This document shows positions 22,206 to 34,146 of a DNA stretch of 64,000 bases, piece by piece; the first letter of the stretch is position 1; every line of letters begins with the position of its first letter. The notes under the pieces are model-generated. The model was not told the DNA's origin, searched no databases, and saw only the letters and a list, made by a program, of their open reading frames with translations. The position numbers were made by a program, and so were the translations under genes. Source of the DNA: Tricholoma matsutake (lineage: Eukaryota > Basidiomycota > Agaricomycetes > Agaricales > Tricholomataceae); assembly GCA_026075535.2 (NCBI GenBank), contig AP026544.2, positions 9,486,001 to 9,550,000 on the forward strand, given 5' to 3'.

Positions 22206-22390
22206 GCCAAAGCCCAGTCACTGAGTCCAAGCTGGACTCTGTGGACCCAAAAACATAGTCCGCAACTGCCATTGGGGCTGAGGGTTGCATTGACCTTTTC
22301 CAACTGGCTGCTTATGTCCATCTCAATGTGTCCACTCCTTCTGATCCTGAATCCCTTACCATTCTGTTATCCCTTTCCAAACAATCCCTA

Positions 22391-22720
22391 AAAATCCAAA
22401 CTCTTACCAACTCTGGTTCCTCACATTGTTTCCTCAATTCATAATTTGTGCAGGACAACCAACTTAGGACCAAAACCATTCCTCCGATTGGACTCTGACT
22501 ATTTGATGGAACTTGTAACTCCACCATAACTCAAATCGTGGAACTCCTGGTCACTTTTCCATCTGGTGAAGTGTTCAATCTGACATTTTATGTAACCTTG
22601 CTGGACTCTTCCTGTTCTGCAGTACTTGGTCATAACTGGCTGAAGCAATACAATCTGTTGATTGACTGGTCTTCAGGCCAAATAAATTTCTGTTCTGCAG
22701 CTCAAAGAGGTCCTGCCCCC
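22391..22720 (+). pseudogene. Gypsy A aspartic protease
   Basis: TNSGSSHCFLNS near 22407-22440 is where a DSGSSH motif is expected, with the catalytic Asp replaced by Asn. [19 protein letters not shown] near 22621-22676 is the usual C-terminal protease signature (ILG.PWL...NP.IDW). In-frame stops are present. It would cleave Gag-Pol if intact. Confidence 0.65.
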
Positions 22721-22949
22721 TCAATGTCCTCTGATCTCCTATCTTGTGTGAGTCACCTTCACCTCTGAACCTTCCAGCAGAAACCCACAAAAACCCCATA
22801 AGCACTAAACCCTCGAAACTTGTACCTCCTGAGATCTCTTTCATCAATGCTGCTGCTTACATGCACCAAGCAAACTTCCTGGGGCTGTTGCTTTTCAGAT
22901 GACATTCTCCCCAGAAGGACTGGCAGCTAAATCCTTGGCAGTGTCCAGA

Positions 22950-24505
22950 AATCCCCTGGACATCCAGAAGAATATCACAAATTTGCAGATGTTTTCCATA
23001 AACAAAAAGCCGACACCCTTCCTCCACACCATCCCTATGACCTCAAGATAGAGATGGAGGATAATGCTCCCCCACCTCCAGGTCGCATGTACTCCCTCTC
23101 TCCCTCTGAGCTTGAGGCCCTCTGAATATTCATTGAAGAAAATGTTCATTCAGGCTTCATCTGCCCCTCCAAATCCCCTCACAGTGCTCCTATACTCTTT
23201 GTCAAGAAAAAGGATGGGAGTCTCTGACTTTGCGTTGACTACCGGGGACTCAATTGCATCTCAAAAAAGGACCACCACCCACTTCCTCTAATCTCAGATC
23301 TCCTGGACTCTCCGGGAAAGGCACGTGTGTTCACCAAAATTGACCTCTGGCATGCTTATCACTTAGTCTGCATTACTGAGGGAGATGAATGGAAGACCAC
23401 TTTCCGCATGTGCTATGGTTCTTTTGAGTGGCTGGTAGTTCCTTTTGGACTCACCAATGCACCTGCTGCCTTCCAGCGCTTCATGAATGACATCTTCAGT
23501 GACCTATTAGATGTCAGCATCATTGTCTATCTTGATGATATCCTAATCTACTCCAACAACATGAGTCAACACAAGGCTCACATCAAGGAAGTCCTCTGGA
23601 GACTCCAGAAGAATGGCCTCTACGCTGCTCCACAGAAATGCAAGTTGCATAAAGACAGCATGGAATACTTGGGGTTCATCCTCTCTCCAGATGGGCTCCA
23701 GATGTCCAAAGATAAAGTCAAAACCATCCTTGACTGGCCTGAACCTCGAAAGGTTAAGGATATCCAATCCTTCCTGGGATTCTGCAACTTCTACCGATGG
23801 TTTATCCACAGATATTCCAACATTGTCATTCCACTCACCAGACTCACCCAGAAACATATGCCTTGGGACTTTGGCAAGAAATGTCAAGAAGCCTTCAACA
23901 AACTAAAAGAAGAATTCACTCATGCCCCAATACTCAGTCAATGGCTACCAGATTCCTGCATTATCTTGGAGACAGACACCTCAGATTATGCTTTAGTGGC
24001 AATCCTTTCCATCTATACCTCGGATGGAGAAATCCACCCAGTTGCATTCCACTCTTGTTCCTTCAACCTGGCTGAATTGAACTATGACACCCACAATAAG
24101 GAACTTATTGCTATCTTCAAAGCTTTCAAACACTGGCGACAGTACCTTGAAGGTTCTGGACATCCAATAGATGTGGTCATGGATCACAAAAACTTGGAAT
24201 ACTTCAGTACCACAAAACTCCTTACTCATCATCAAGCTCGGTGGTCAGAATACCTTTCACAGTTCAACCTTGCCATCTGCTTCCATCCTGGTAAACTAGG
24301 GGCTAAACCTGATGTGCTCACTAGACATTGGGACATCTACCACAAAGGGGGAAATAGTGACTTCGCCTCGGTAAATCCGAGCAACTTCTGTCCAGTCTTT
24401 ACTCAAGAACAACTCACATCCTCCCTCCGAGCCACTTTCCTTGCTACTCCTATCCTCCATCAAGCCGTTCTCATGGATGTTGAAAGACTCCACAATGATA
24501 TTTGA
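22950..24505 (+). pseudogene. Gypsy A reverse transcriptase and RNase H
   Basis: From about 23040 the frame reads PGRMYSLSPSELEAL, then a stop, then [20 protein letters not shown], a second stop and HPLPLISDLLD. The open part from 23327 has FTKIDLWHAYHLVCI, FGLTNAPAAFQRFMND and the catalytic YLDD at 23528-23539. RNase H follows with ETDTSDYALVAILS near 23970, FKHWRQYLEG and DHKNLEYFST. The end MDVERLHNDI is where the integrase zinc finger should begin, but the element is truncated. The RT core is unusually well kept (392 codons without a stop). Confidence 0.85.
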
Positions 24506-24539
24506 TCTTCACTTCCTCTTGATCCCATCTTAGATCTCA

Positions 24540-25020
24540 AGAGGATTCAGATACAAGCCTTTCATCAAATCCAACATATAAATCCAACATTCCACCACAA
24601 GCATGTCCTCCAAACTGTTCAGCTAAATGCTCAGGGATCGGGATGATGCCTGAGTGCTGAATCATAACTTGGTTTAGCGGCTCGAGGCTGTGGACTATTC
24701 AGAGTGATTTTGCATCTTTCTTCGCAACACAAAACCATCGCTATCGGTATGATGAGTTTGATGACTCATAGACTCCTGCTTCGATCTTCTTTTTCAGCAT
24801 CTCGCAAATCTGTTCATACAAACCGGGTGGTATGGGGATATTGTGTTCGACCCAAGGGGTATGAGGGACGACTGGGAACTTGATAGGGGGGAAGAAATCT
24901 GGTCGAAACCTTCCTCGTTCATTTTCGGTCCATGCGAACCCTGCTTGCTGGTTTCAAATGAAGTCATGCATGAGGTCTCGTTCTTGAGGCCATAAGAAAT
25001 CGCCTGGATGATTTTGATCA
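24540..25020 (-). pseudogene. Gypsy B reverse transcriptase, N-terminal part
   Basis: The minus-strand frame reads VPHTPWVEHNIPIPPGLYEQ, then KKKIEAGVYESS, RWFCVAKKDAKSL, IVHSLEPLNQVMIQHSGIIP and EHLAEQFGGHACG, followed by DLYVGFDERLVSES. This is the start of a Gypsy RT (fingers and early palm). It ends before the catalytic YxDD block. Two stops interrupt it. Confidence 0.72.
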
Positions 25021-25513
25021 ATGATGTTTTTGCATTCGGGGTTATATCGAGGAGTTGGTTTGAATATCGGAGGATGGGGATTTAGTGGAGGCATGTCTTG
25101 GAGGGGATTGCCCTCGATGCATCAAATAATTCTAAAATGATCAGGTAGTCCAGCCACGATTGGACGGACCTTCTGTGCAACTGGTTTATACTTTTTTTTC
25201 GTCGATAAATAACTAGACTGTCAATTGTTGGAAATAACTGAGGAAGGGGAAACATACGATGAAGAAGTTCGCATAGGTATAAACACCATCGAGGCATTTC
25301 GAGGAATGTGGAACTCGTCGCATGCAGATAAATATAGGTCAGAAAGCGTCGCAGATAATTCTTTGGAGGAGTCAATTTTGGGGATATTTGCAGTGCACTC
25401 AATAAATATAGAGGAGTCAGAAGAGTCAAATGAGATGATGAAAGTGCACTGTTCCAAAATTTCATTCTCTAACGCTGAAAATCCTCTCAAACTACTTTTC
25501 GATGACGGTGTGA

Positions 25514-26533
25514 TCAAGGTATCGAGGGAATGGTAGCGGTCCGAGTTGAGTTAGGATCACATATCGTGATGGTTTGGGCTTCGTTCCGATAGTTTCTAAT
25601 GACGCTTTCCGTTAAGACATCGAAAGGTTGTCCAAGTAGAATGTTGTAAGCCGGGTCCCGAATAATATGTATCTGCATGTATAAGGTGATTCCACCAAGA
25701 TTGCAGGGCATGTTGCATGCTAAGCTGAGTGTTTCGTCCACAGTCCCATTGGCAGACTGCATTGGAAGCCTAATCGAGGAGTCGTATGCTAGACCAAGTT
25801 CGTGGCAAACATCTTCGGCCATCAATATGATCGAGGAACCGGGATCGATGACACTTTCTACCTGGTTGTTACCATGGACATCCATAATAACTGATCTAAT
25901 CGATGAAGTTTCTTTAACAACAACGAAAGGCTGAGGGATTTCACTGGGTCTGAGACTGCTAATATAGGTCTCGTATGGGTCAGGCACAATGATCACGTCA
26001 GGACTAAACATGTTTGTTGCATTGTTTCCAGATTGTGGGACTTGTTTCAGTGTGACCTGTTCTCTCCATTTTGTTCGAACCTTGGGTGAAAGCGAGAGTA
26101 GTTCTTCAGATGTCAGTGTGACGATCGGCATCTTCATCGAGCATGATTTTCTCGTTCTGTACCAGTGCCTGTGTCGCATATGATGGTCCATCTTTTTCCT
26201 TACCCTTTGATGCACCAGTGAAGTTCCTTTCGTGTGGTGGAAAATAGGCGTTCTCCCTGACCAATGTGTATGGGTGTACTGAGGTTTGCATTGGGGGTAT
26301 GGTGGTCGATGGCAAAGTAGTCGATGCGGGAGGTGTCGATGTTGATGTTGGAGCTGTAGTTGAAGTCGAAGGGTTGACCATTGTTGATGAAGATGTTGAG
26401 GGTGGTGGGACTGGAGCAGTAGACGTTGACAATGCAGGGACGGGGGTTGTCGTGGCTGGAACCAAATTTCAAACCTCATTGTTCGGATGCGAAAATGGTT
26501 GACCACTTCGAAGCGCAAATATTTCGTGCTCAA
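25514..26533 (-). pseudogene. Gypsy B aspartic protease region
   Basis: The 339-codon frame starts with a Pro/Ser/Thr-rich linker. The protease follows: ESVIDPGSSIILMAEDVCHE (Asp in DPGSS at about 25850), PMQSANGTVDETLS, and DPAYNILLGQPFDVL near 25620-25660 as the C-terminal signature. It processes Gag-Pol. The upstream part is probably read partly out of frame, because the linker in another frame (VPATTTPVPALSTS) looks more natural. Confidence 0.7.
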
Positions 26534-27713
26534 GAGCTGTTATTCTATCTTCGGAGTCAGCTGTCAACGTCAAATTATGATAAATGCCTTTCATCTCCGA
26601 TCCCGATGTAGAAACGGCGTCGGACTCTGTTATCGAAGTGATTGCAGCCAAGGTTGAACTAGTCGAAGTCGAAGGTGCCGATGCTGCAATGCTGAATAAA
26701 AGTGTGGCTGCTGGGGTTGCATCTGGGTTGCGTTTCCACCATTCGTCGATGCGTTCCTTGATAAACCTGCCAGGGATACTTCGAGGGGTGAATTGTCCAT
26801 TTGGAAGTACGATCTTTCCTTCTGTGTTTCGCTTACATTTCCCTTCATTCAAGTACGACTGACAAACCATACAGTCAGGAATAAAATGTCCCGATAAACC
26901 GCAAAATATGCAAAGAAGTGCATCGATGTGTGCCTGTCTGTCTGCCGAATTAGTGCGAGGATTTTTAGTACCTGCGATATGTGTAGGGATGGTGCTAGCG
27001 AATTGTTCGAACATTGCATTTAGATCTTTGGTTTTAATCATAATAGTTCCGGGTGATGAGGTGACTGTATTTCCGATGTTCAATGTCGAGTGCGATGAGG
27101 AAGTTGATTGGTGGATTACTGAGCTCGATGTGTTGGAGCCTGCTAGTACAAATTTTGCCACGTCGTGAATGTCGTTGAGTGGATATGGATTTTCAGGATA
27201 ATGGTCGGGGAATTTGAGTTCAAGTCGTCAAGCGATTCGAGTCCATAAGCTGGGTTGGAATCCGCGAACATAAGCTCTGCTTTGCTCGGCTTCCGAGATC
27301 CTATTCTTTGCTCGCAAAAAGTGAGTAATGTTGTAAAACATGCAATAATACATTCCTAGATTGCTCGCATTGAATATCCCAATGCATAGCTGTTCTCCCA
27401 CTAATTTGTCCATGTCCAATATGCTCCACTTGCAATTGTCTTCTGAGCCAGGATAGAGTTTGTGTACTGCTGTTCAAAATTTGTTGAATGATGTGCCGGG
27501 TTGATACTCTGGAAGTGATTCCCAGAGTTCTGAAGAGTCGATGTTGAGGTAGCGACAAGTGTGTTTCTTCATTAGATTCGATTCAGTAACACCACAGGTC
27601 AGGAATAATAGTTCAAGCTCTTTGAAGTATCGTCGAAGCTCTCAAGGCTGAGTCGGGTCAAATCTCGGAGCAGTTGAGTGCCCATGAGCTAGCATTGCAG
27701 TTTGGGTAGTCAT
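26470..27713 (-). pseudogene. Gypsy B gag with zinc knuckle
   Basis: The ATG at 27713 opens MTTQTAMLAHGHSTAPRFD, followed by a stop, then KYLNID/ELWESLPEYQPGTS-type capsid sequence, KLVGEQLCIGIFNASNLGM, FYNITHFLRAKNRISEAEQS and FVLAGSNTSSSV. The zinc knuckle is CIFCGLSGHFIPDC near 26880-26925, followed by basic KCKRNTEGK. Scattered stops and frame changes mark decay. Confidence 0.7.
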
Positions 27714-28045
27714 GAATGCAATGACTCTAGGGGTAGGGGTTAAGACTTGTGTAATAGATGGTAGAGGTGTCGAAGTTGTTGGAAGGATGAACAAAGAGGT
27801 CGATGATGATGATGAAGAAGTAGATGACGATGTGGAAGGCAATGATATAGGTGAAGGAAATAGTCTACAATGAGTAGATTCTGCTTCAGAAACTGGAATT
27901 AGAATATCTCCCAATTGTTCGAGAGATTCGAAGGCATGGCAAGTATTGATACAAAGGGTTCTCACTTGTGTTGGCCTAAGCCGAGGAAGTCAAGGTTGGT
28001 CCGACGATGAAATGATTCAGAGACCCTCGTGGTGGGCTCCAAAAA

Positions 28046-29207
28046 TGATGATACTCAACCCGGGAAAACCACCTAAACTGCCGATGAGGCAATCAATGAT
28101 ATTTGCGATGAGTTGCGAGTCATTCCGAATGTTCGTGGCCCAACCGATGGAAAGATGACCAGTTGGTACTAGTCGTGAAGGTAGTGCTATGAGAGATGAA
28201 GGCATTTGGTGTGGTCCGATCGAGTATCAATCGATATCGAGGGCGATCGATGAGATTGACGGCAAACGAGTTTATTGTCAATGGTCAATGTGTGAATTCT
28301 GGGGACCTTTCGATAGGTCGATAGTATTCGAAGGGTGCGGCAAATGGCTATGAAGTGTTGGAGGGGTTGCTAGTGCTAAAGACGAGAGGATTGAGGGAGG
28401 ATTGAGGACACAATGATTGCAGAGGTTTCTCATCAATTGAGAAAACCTGTAGAGACTTAGATTGTTTTAGAAAGTTGGTCAGATGCTTAGAACTGTATAT
28501 GAGATGATAGGTGAAGACGATTTCTTGTATTTCCAAGTAGATACTACAGAGTTTTATATGTTTTAAAGAAACTTCCTAAAATGGAATAAGAAACATGTGT
28601 AGAACATGAGGCAAAAGATATGAGTTAAGGCACAAGGCCAAAAAGGAGACTGGAATCCAAACAAGAAAGATATATATCATATGATGAAAGAGTAATATAG
28701 GGTATGGAACTGAAAGGGGACTGTCCTTTGTGTAGAAATCGCACTAAGTCTCGCAGTAATTTGTCCAGCGGGTTCTGTGCACGATTGGGACTTGGAACAA
28801 GGATAACCTACTATCAGCAGGTTTGGGCACAAGTTGGAATCATTCCTGGTGCATGGTACTCCACCATATAGATAACAAATGTGGCGCCCAATGTCACTCA
28901 TAGTGTCTCGATATTGATCGATGATGCTTGATTATGCTTGATCGCGGTCGTGGCTGTTTGAAGTTGATTGGGGATGTTCGATGGTCATGTCAAGGGATCT
29001 TAGGGGCTTTCAGGGTAGTCCTAAGGTTGTGCAATGTGGGCTCTTGATACGATTGATGTCGCTGGTGATGTTTCAACCTGGTCAATATCATATCGCAATC
29101 GATAGACTGGGTCACGCTGCATCTGGGATGTTGTAGGAGTTAGCCGATGTGATTAGAATGATGCTAAAGTGGTGAATCAGTCCTTGAGCCGAGGAGACAA
29201 CCTATCA
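28046..29207 (-). repeat. 5' LTR of Gypsy B
   Basis: TGATGATACTCAACCCGGG ... GAGACAACCTATCA in plus-strand reading. It is about 1.16 kb and shares its length, ends and internal sequence with the solo LTRs at 18712-19717 and 59059-60225. The gag-coding strand begins on its low-coordinate side, which sets the orientation. Confidence 0.8.
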
Positions 29208-29218
29208 TCATCATCGTT

Positions 29219-30420
29219 CCACCCATCGTCCACCCTACGAGCAGTGGCTCATAGGGCTGGGGCTGGGGCTGTCGTCATTCCCCTAATCATTGTTGTTCCA
29301 CCCACCATCCACCCAACAAGCAGTTGCTCGTGAGGCTGGAGGCGGGTGGTGCATCCTGCATGGTGGGCATGAGGGCTGGGGGTGGGTGCTGTGTCTCATT
29401 GTCTTGTTGTTCTGTCGGGGTTGCCGTTCTTGTTGTTTCAAAGTTGTACCCATTCCCACCCCATGAGCAGCTGCTCACAGCAGTGGTTCTGAGTGCTCGT
29501 CATCATGAGCAGTACTAGATAATACCTAAAAAGGTTTGTTAGTAACAAAAACAAGAAAAAAAACTTACCAACAGCCCAAGAGATGTCAAATGATGTCTCT
29601 TTGGCCTTTTCTTTGTTTGCTTTGCCTGCCTTTCATTGTTTCCTGCTCATCCCCTCGTCATTCCATCTCCCAGTCCCCATCATCTCCAGTCACCTCGTTG
29701 CATTGTCTTTCCGTTTGGCCAAGTCCATTGTCCTGCCGTTTTTCAGTTGTAGTACTAGTGTTGCCATGGCTCAAGCCGACATTTTTTCAACAAATGGCTA
29801 TTGTGTTCCAGATAAAATTTCTAAATTTCTGGGAATACTTGACAAGATAGAAGAGCTCAAAAGCCGAGGGGTCATATTTTGGTTCTAAGAAATCGGGCCA
29901 GCCCTTCCTGAGTTATTAATGTGGCTTTGATTTGGCTTGCAGCTTGAAGCCAAATCAAAGCCACCTTAATAACTCGAGAAGGGCTGGCCCAATTTCTTAG
30001 AACCAAAATATGACCCCTCAGCTTTTGAGCTCTTCTATCTTGTCAAATATTCCCAGAAAGTTGGAAATTTTATTTGGAACACAATAGCCATGGCAACACT
30101 AAGTTGTACCCATTCCCACCCTGTGAGCAGTTGCTTGTGGCAGTGGTTCTGGGTCCTAGGGTGGTGGCTGTGTCAGCCGTTGTCATGGTTTTGAGGCTGT
30201 GGCATTGTTATAACATAGATAAAACCTATCATTAAGGAAAAATCAGTTAGTCAAACAAAACAACAAAAATCATGTAAAAAAACACTTACAAGTGAGCCCA
30301 AATGACAATGCCGTCGTTTGGGCTCGTTCCCATTGTTGGTTATTGGGGTAGGAGGTAAGGAGGTGGTGCCGTTGCCAGCATTGTTGATGACCCAGCTGTG
30401 TTGATTTGTCATCACAGCCA
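29219..30420 (+). repeat. Hairpin-module cluster in element VI
   Basis: AGCAGTTGCT-like modules lie at 29230-29262, 29305-29348, 29458-29490 and 30115-30150. The context AAGTTGTACCCATTCCCACC is duplicated at about 29441 and 30101. Minus-strand intron-like units lie at 29525-29572 and 30220-30292. The palindrome GAGCCCAAATGAC / GTCGTTTGGGCTC is at 30295-30327; compared with element V its first base pair is changed on both arms. Confidence 0.7.
29756..30101. mobile_element. Foldback element, arms about 165 bp
   Basis: TAGTGTTGCCATGGCT at 29756 is the inverse of AGCCATGGCAACACTA at 30086-30101. The arms match over nearly their whole length around a centre at about 29938 (TTGGCTTGCAGCTTGAAGCC). 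AGTTGTAC-like sequence flanks both sides. It interrupts a tandemly duplicated hairpin module. The reading frames inside are not genes. Confidence 0.85.
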
Positions 30421-30462
30421 GGGCGGTACATAGAGAGATATAACTACTTATCTGTAATGATG

Positions 30463-30540
30463 CTTTAGTCTAACGGTTATATCGCTGCCTTAATTGTACT
30501 TTATCATGTGACTACAAGGGTTCAATCCCTGTGGTAGCCA
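30463..30540 (+). other. tRNA-like sequence, element VI right end
   Basis: The A-box-like TTTAGTCTAACGGTTA (30465-30480) and the near-perfect B-box GGTTCAATCCC (30520-30530) point toward the right terminus at 30723. Confidence 0.62.
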
Positions 30541-30723
30541 CTGATTTTTCAGTCAATTATATAAGCAACTCAGACAGTCTTAGGACTGTATGAGTGCTAG
30601 TCCACTCAGACTCAGCTCGGACTGGACATTTAGTTTGGCAGGGCTTTCAGCCAAAGAAGTCCAAGCAAAGTCCAAGTGTCTGAGCAGAGTCCACTCGGAT
30701 TGGGGGGGGAGTGTAAAGACCTC

Positions 30724-32086
30724 GCTCTCCAAAGATACACTTAAATTACAACTCCAATCCAATCTCCACCCTGATGTTTGCCTCAAACTCAGCAATGAAC
30801 CTGTCGTACCTAAGGACCTTGCAGCTTGGTCTATTGAAGTGAAGGAGTGAGATGGTTGAATGCACACTGAAGATGTCCACACCCAGAAGCTCATATATGT
30901 GAACAACATTGCATGTACTACATGTCATGGGGAGAAGAAGGACCTTCTCTCCCAAATTTCAGAACCTCAATAATGGGGTTCAGCTTCTGGAGTTAGCTCT
31001 GTTGTTGACAGCAAATTCCTCCCTGCCATCACCCTCAATGAGAGGAAACTCTTGAATGAACATTCTGGCTGTACATATCATTGAACTTTTCATGTGGGAC
31101 ACCGAGCAGATCAATGCCCCATGAAAACCAACAACACATGGCCTGATGTTGACTCATCCTGCAATCCTCACTTTGGAAATGGCCTTAGCAGCTGCCCCCA
31201 AGATCACCACTGCATACATTGAAGGTGAAATTTAGGATGATGAAACTGACTTGTATGTTGCCAATTCTCCCAAGATACCCTTCACTGTCCCTCATCTATA
31301 TGTCCATTTACTGCCACTGGACCTCATATTTCTGAACTCCCTATTCCTACATGAGCCCTTATTGATATTGGCTCATCATCTACAGTGATTAGTTCTGAAC
31401 TTGTCAACAGCCTGGGCTCCATCAATACTGGCTTCCTCCAGCTGAAGACAACCTACATATAGTCTCTATTAGAATCTCCATTAAGGTGCAAGGAATATGT
31501 GAAGCTTGAGGTGCAATCAGGACAAGGACATTGGATATCCAGGACTATGTGAATTAAAGTGAATGTAGGATTGCCATTCCTTTCTTCAGAACACATTGCG
31601 ATTGATGCCCATGCAACAAATGCTATAGATAAGTGTTCTGGGTATGATCTTGTGAATCCTGTGATCCATTTCAGGAAACCCATGCAACCAAGAGTGACAC
31701 TTCTACCCACACCAAAGAAAATCTGAATCCCCAAACCAATAGCACTTGAGAGTGCTGAGAGAACTCTTGCTGGATATCTTCTCCCTGCTCCCATTATGGC
31801 TGCAGTAAGAGATTGTATTGAGTCAATTGCTTTTTAGGAAGTACTCAAGACAAAGGATGTGCAGATGAAACTCAAGTTCATCAATTGCTTCCCTCTTTGA
31901 CTTCCTGATAACATTGATAACCTCCCAGAACACATTTTTCACTGTATACGACTGAAGGATCCTACCCAAGTAATCAATGGTAGAGCATATGCTGCACCCA
32001 AGAAATATCAGGTTTCTTGAAAGAGACTTTTGGATGAACACCTAGCCTCTGGCTGTATGCATCTCTCCTCATCAGAATATGCTTCC
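30724..32086 (+). pseudogene. Gypsy C gag/protease remnant and RT start
   Basis: Many stops occur. The readable protease motif is ALIDIGSSSTVISSELVNSL at about 31354-31413 (Asp kept, the next residue changed). A linker with HIAIDAHATNAIDKC and GLPFLS follows. The RT start is PTQVINGRAYAAPKKYQVS and LLDEHLASGCMHLSSSEYAS, which runs into SPAF at the insertion point. A degraded zinc-knuckle-like stretch FHVGHRADQCP lies near 31090-31120. Confidence 0.65.
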
Positions 32087-32094
32087 CCTGCATT

Positions 32095-34138
32095 TAGGGT
32101 GTAGCACGGGTGTGGGTAAACCTGCAGTGTTTAGGTCACAGGGTGTACAGGTACAGGTACAGTGCCTGAAATCCTCAACCTGTGTGATACCGCACCCATA
32201 TACACGGTGTCACATGTTTTCATGGTATTGCCAAGTTGGCAGCTAGCCAATCACTTATCACAATTTCACTTAATTTATTCATGTCATTCTTGGTTGGTTG
32301 TGCAATGCTCAGTGTGGCCCATACTTAATCATGAAAAACGAGACCATGGGAATGTGATTAATTGATTGACACTGTTGTTATCACTCTCCACCATCACTTG
32401 ATAACACCCTCAGATAAGTTCTTTCTCCTTTTCACTAATAATCTGCACTCCATCTTGTCTAGATCAAAGTTTCATTCTCACCACGACAACCACCCCCATC
32501 AAATTACCAGTAAGTCCTTTGTTTCTTTCTCTTCAACTAACTAACAAATTGATCTTTTTGCTAGGTTACACTGTTTTCCAGCTCGACAATGGCCGCTGAC
32601 ACAATGCCACTCTCCTCCCCATCCAAATGGGATGTGAGTGACAACAATGAGGGGACTACATGGCCACCAAGGTCCACCACCACCACCACCAAACAAATGA
32701 ATGAACAAATGAACAAATGGTGGGAAGACGGGAATGGGACAGGGGTACAAGGACGAGGGATGGGCCCAAATGATGTCTAGATATGCATCATTTAGGCACA
32801 GGTAAGTTCTTCCTTCTTGTTTTCTTCATTCAGCTTACTTCCATTTCATTATTTACAGCTCTTATCTCACAACGACTGATGGCACACACAGTCACTGAAC
32901 AAATGAATGGCAGGAAGGTGAACAGGGGGACGGGATGGGGTATGAGGATGAGGACAAGGCACAGGTCCCAGGTAAGTTTTTATAGATGTTTCTTGTTTTT
33001 CTTAATTCAACTAACTTCTATTTTCACTATCTACAGGTTTTATCTCACAACAACACAACAACCCTATCTAATGCACCTACACCTCCACTAGCTGTTGACC
33101 ACTGCAGCTCCCCGAAGCACAGCCCTGAGCAACTGCTTGTGGGGTGAAAACAGGGAACAATGAGTACAGGGACGATGGGGAGAGGGAGCAAGCAGAACAA
33201 CGATGATGTGGAGGGGAACAACAACAGGACAATGCACATGAACCAGCACCCCCCATCGCCACTGCGAGCCAGGGACAGGCTGACAATGAGGAATGACCAC
33301 AACAATGAGGGAAACGACAGGGTCTGACAACCAACCCAGGACTGCATGACAATGAGGAATGACCAGGGGATGACAACAACAGCAACTATGAGGGAGGGAC
33401 AATTGGGACGACAATGAAGACAAAGATGATGACAATGACGACAATGACAGCAGCCCCCGCACAGGATGATGAGGCACCACACCACACCCCCAACCACCAT
33501 AACAACCCAGCACCCACCCCCACCACTGCGAGCAACTGCTCGCAGGGTGGACCATGGGTGCTGCAGACAAAGACAAAGACAAAGATGGGAACAGGGACGG
33601 GGATGGGATGGCCACAGCTGCAGCACCCTCACTGCCACAAGTATTGATGGGGAGGACAACATTGACAACAATGGGAGGACAGGGAGCATGGGACCATGGG
33701 GAACAACAACAACAACAGATCAACAGGAAGGATGACAAGAGGGAGGTTTTTTCCTTTTTGATATTAATTATTTTCGTGGCCCATCCTTGCTTTGTGTGAG
33801 GGAACTTAGTTGGCTCAATAAAATTTTAACACTTGTGTTGTCTCTCATGCTATTCAACAAATCAAATGATAATAAATTATGGACTGCAGCTTAAGCATTG
33901 TATGTAGGGTGTAGTTAATACAAATATACTATGCTTAGCAATATAAAACAACAAATACGAGGCAAAACATATAACTAAAACCACAGTGTATAACCCTGGT
34001 GTTGCACCTGCAGTATTTTATGATGGACCGTGGTAAAAACCTGGCACTGTGGTTGCGGTGTTGGAATGGGTGCAGTGCTGGCAGGTGTGGGTGTGGTGCG
34101 TAAAGTTTTACCCACGGTGTGACCCATGCTACACCCTA
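32095..34138. mobile_element. hAT-like non-autonomous element, 2,044 bp
   Basis: The ends TAGGGTGTAGCACGGGTG and CACCCATGCTACACCCTA-type (reverse complement TAGGGTGTAGCATGGGT) form a 17-bp terminal inverted repeat with one mismatch. The exact 8-bp duplication CCTGCATT lies at 32087-32094 and 34139-34146 and interrupts Gypsy C RT codons SPAFCVPK. Subterminal words are GGGTGTGGGTAAA, CCTGCAGT and GTACAGGTACAG. The interior is a hairpin-module cluster with intron-like units. No transposase is present. Confidence 0.9.
32560..33745. repeat. Hairpin-module cluster inside the hAT-like element
   Basis: It contains the CATCCCATTTGGATGGGGA block (reverse strand, 32600-32632), TGGGCCCAAATGATG...GCATCATTTAGGC (32761-32797), plus-strand intron-like units at 32804-32862 and about 32970-33035 (GTAAGT...CAG), and AGCAACTGCT modules at 33121-33146 and 33520-33550. 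GACAATGAGG-type simple repeats fill the rest. The long Leu/Cys/Ser-rich frames on both strands are repeat shadows. Confidence 0.7.
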
Positions 34139-34146
34139 CCTGCATT

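Larger units (their letters stand above)
20290..24535 (+). mobile_element. Gypsy A: Ty3/Gypsy retrotransposon, 3' truncated
   Basis: Order: presumed 5' LTR (20290 to about 20693), a primer-site-like AATTGGTATGACAC (20694), gag with zinc knuckle, protease, RT and RNase H. The integrase and 3' LTR are missing; the sequence meets Gypsy B tail to tail near 24535. Domain order is normal for Ty3/Gypsy. Confidence 0.78.
24536..29207 (-). mobile_element. Gypsy B: Ty3/Gypsy retrotransposon, 3' truncated
   Basis: On the minus strand: 5' LTR 29207-28046, then TTTTTGGAGCCCACCACGAG as a possible primer site, gag from 27713, zinc knuckle near 26880, protease near 25850, and the start of RT, which stops near 24540 against Gypsy A. 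The sequence is richer in CpG than its neighbours, which suggests a younger copy. Confidence 0.75.
29208..30723. mobile_element. Element VI: right part of another TTTACACTCCCCC element
   Basis: The right end GTGTAAAGACCTC at 30711-30723 follows GGGGGGGGA, matching the right ends of elements II and V. A tRNA-like sequence (30463-30540) and CAGACTCAGCTCGGACT words precede it. Hairpin modules lie further left. The left end is missing; the Gypsy B LTR abuts at 29207. The right flank is Gypsy C. Confidence 0.65.

Noticed and set aside
33045..33738. Two 215-codon minus-strand frames
   Set aside because: Low-complexity Cys/Leu/Ser/Pro shadows of GACAATG and ACAACA repeats inside a non-autonomous element.
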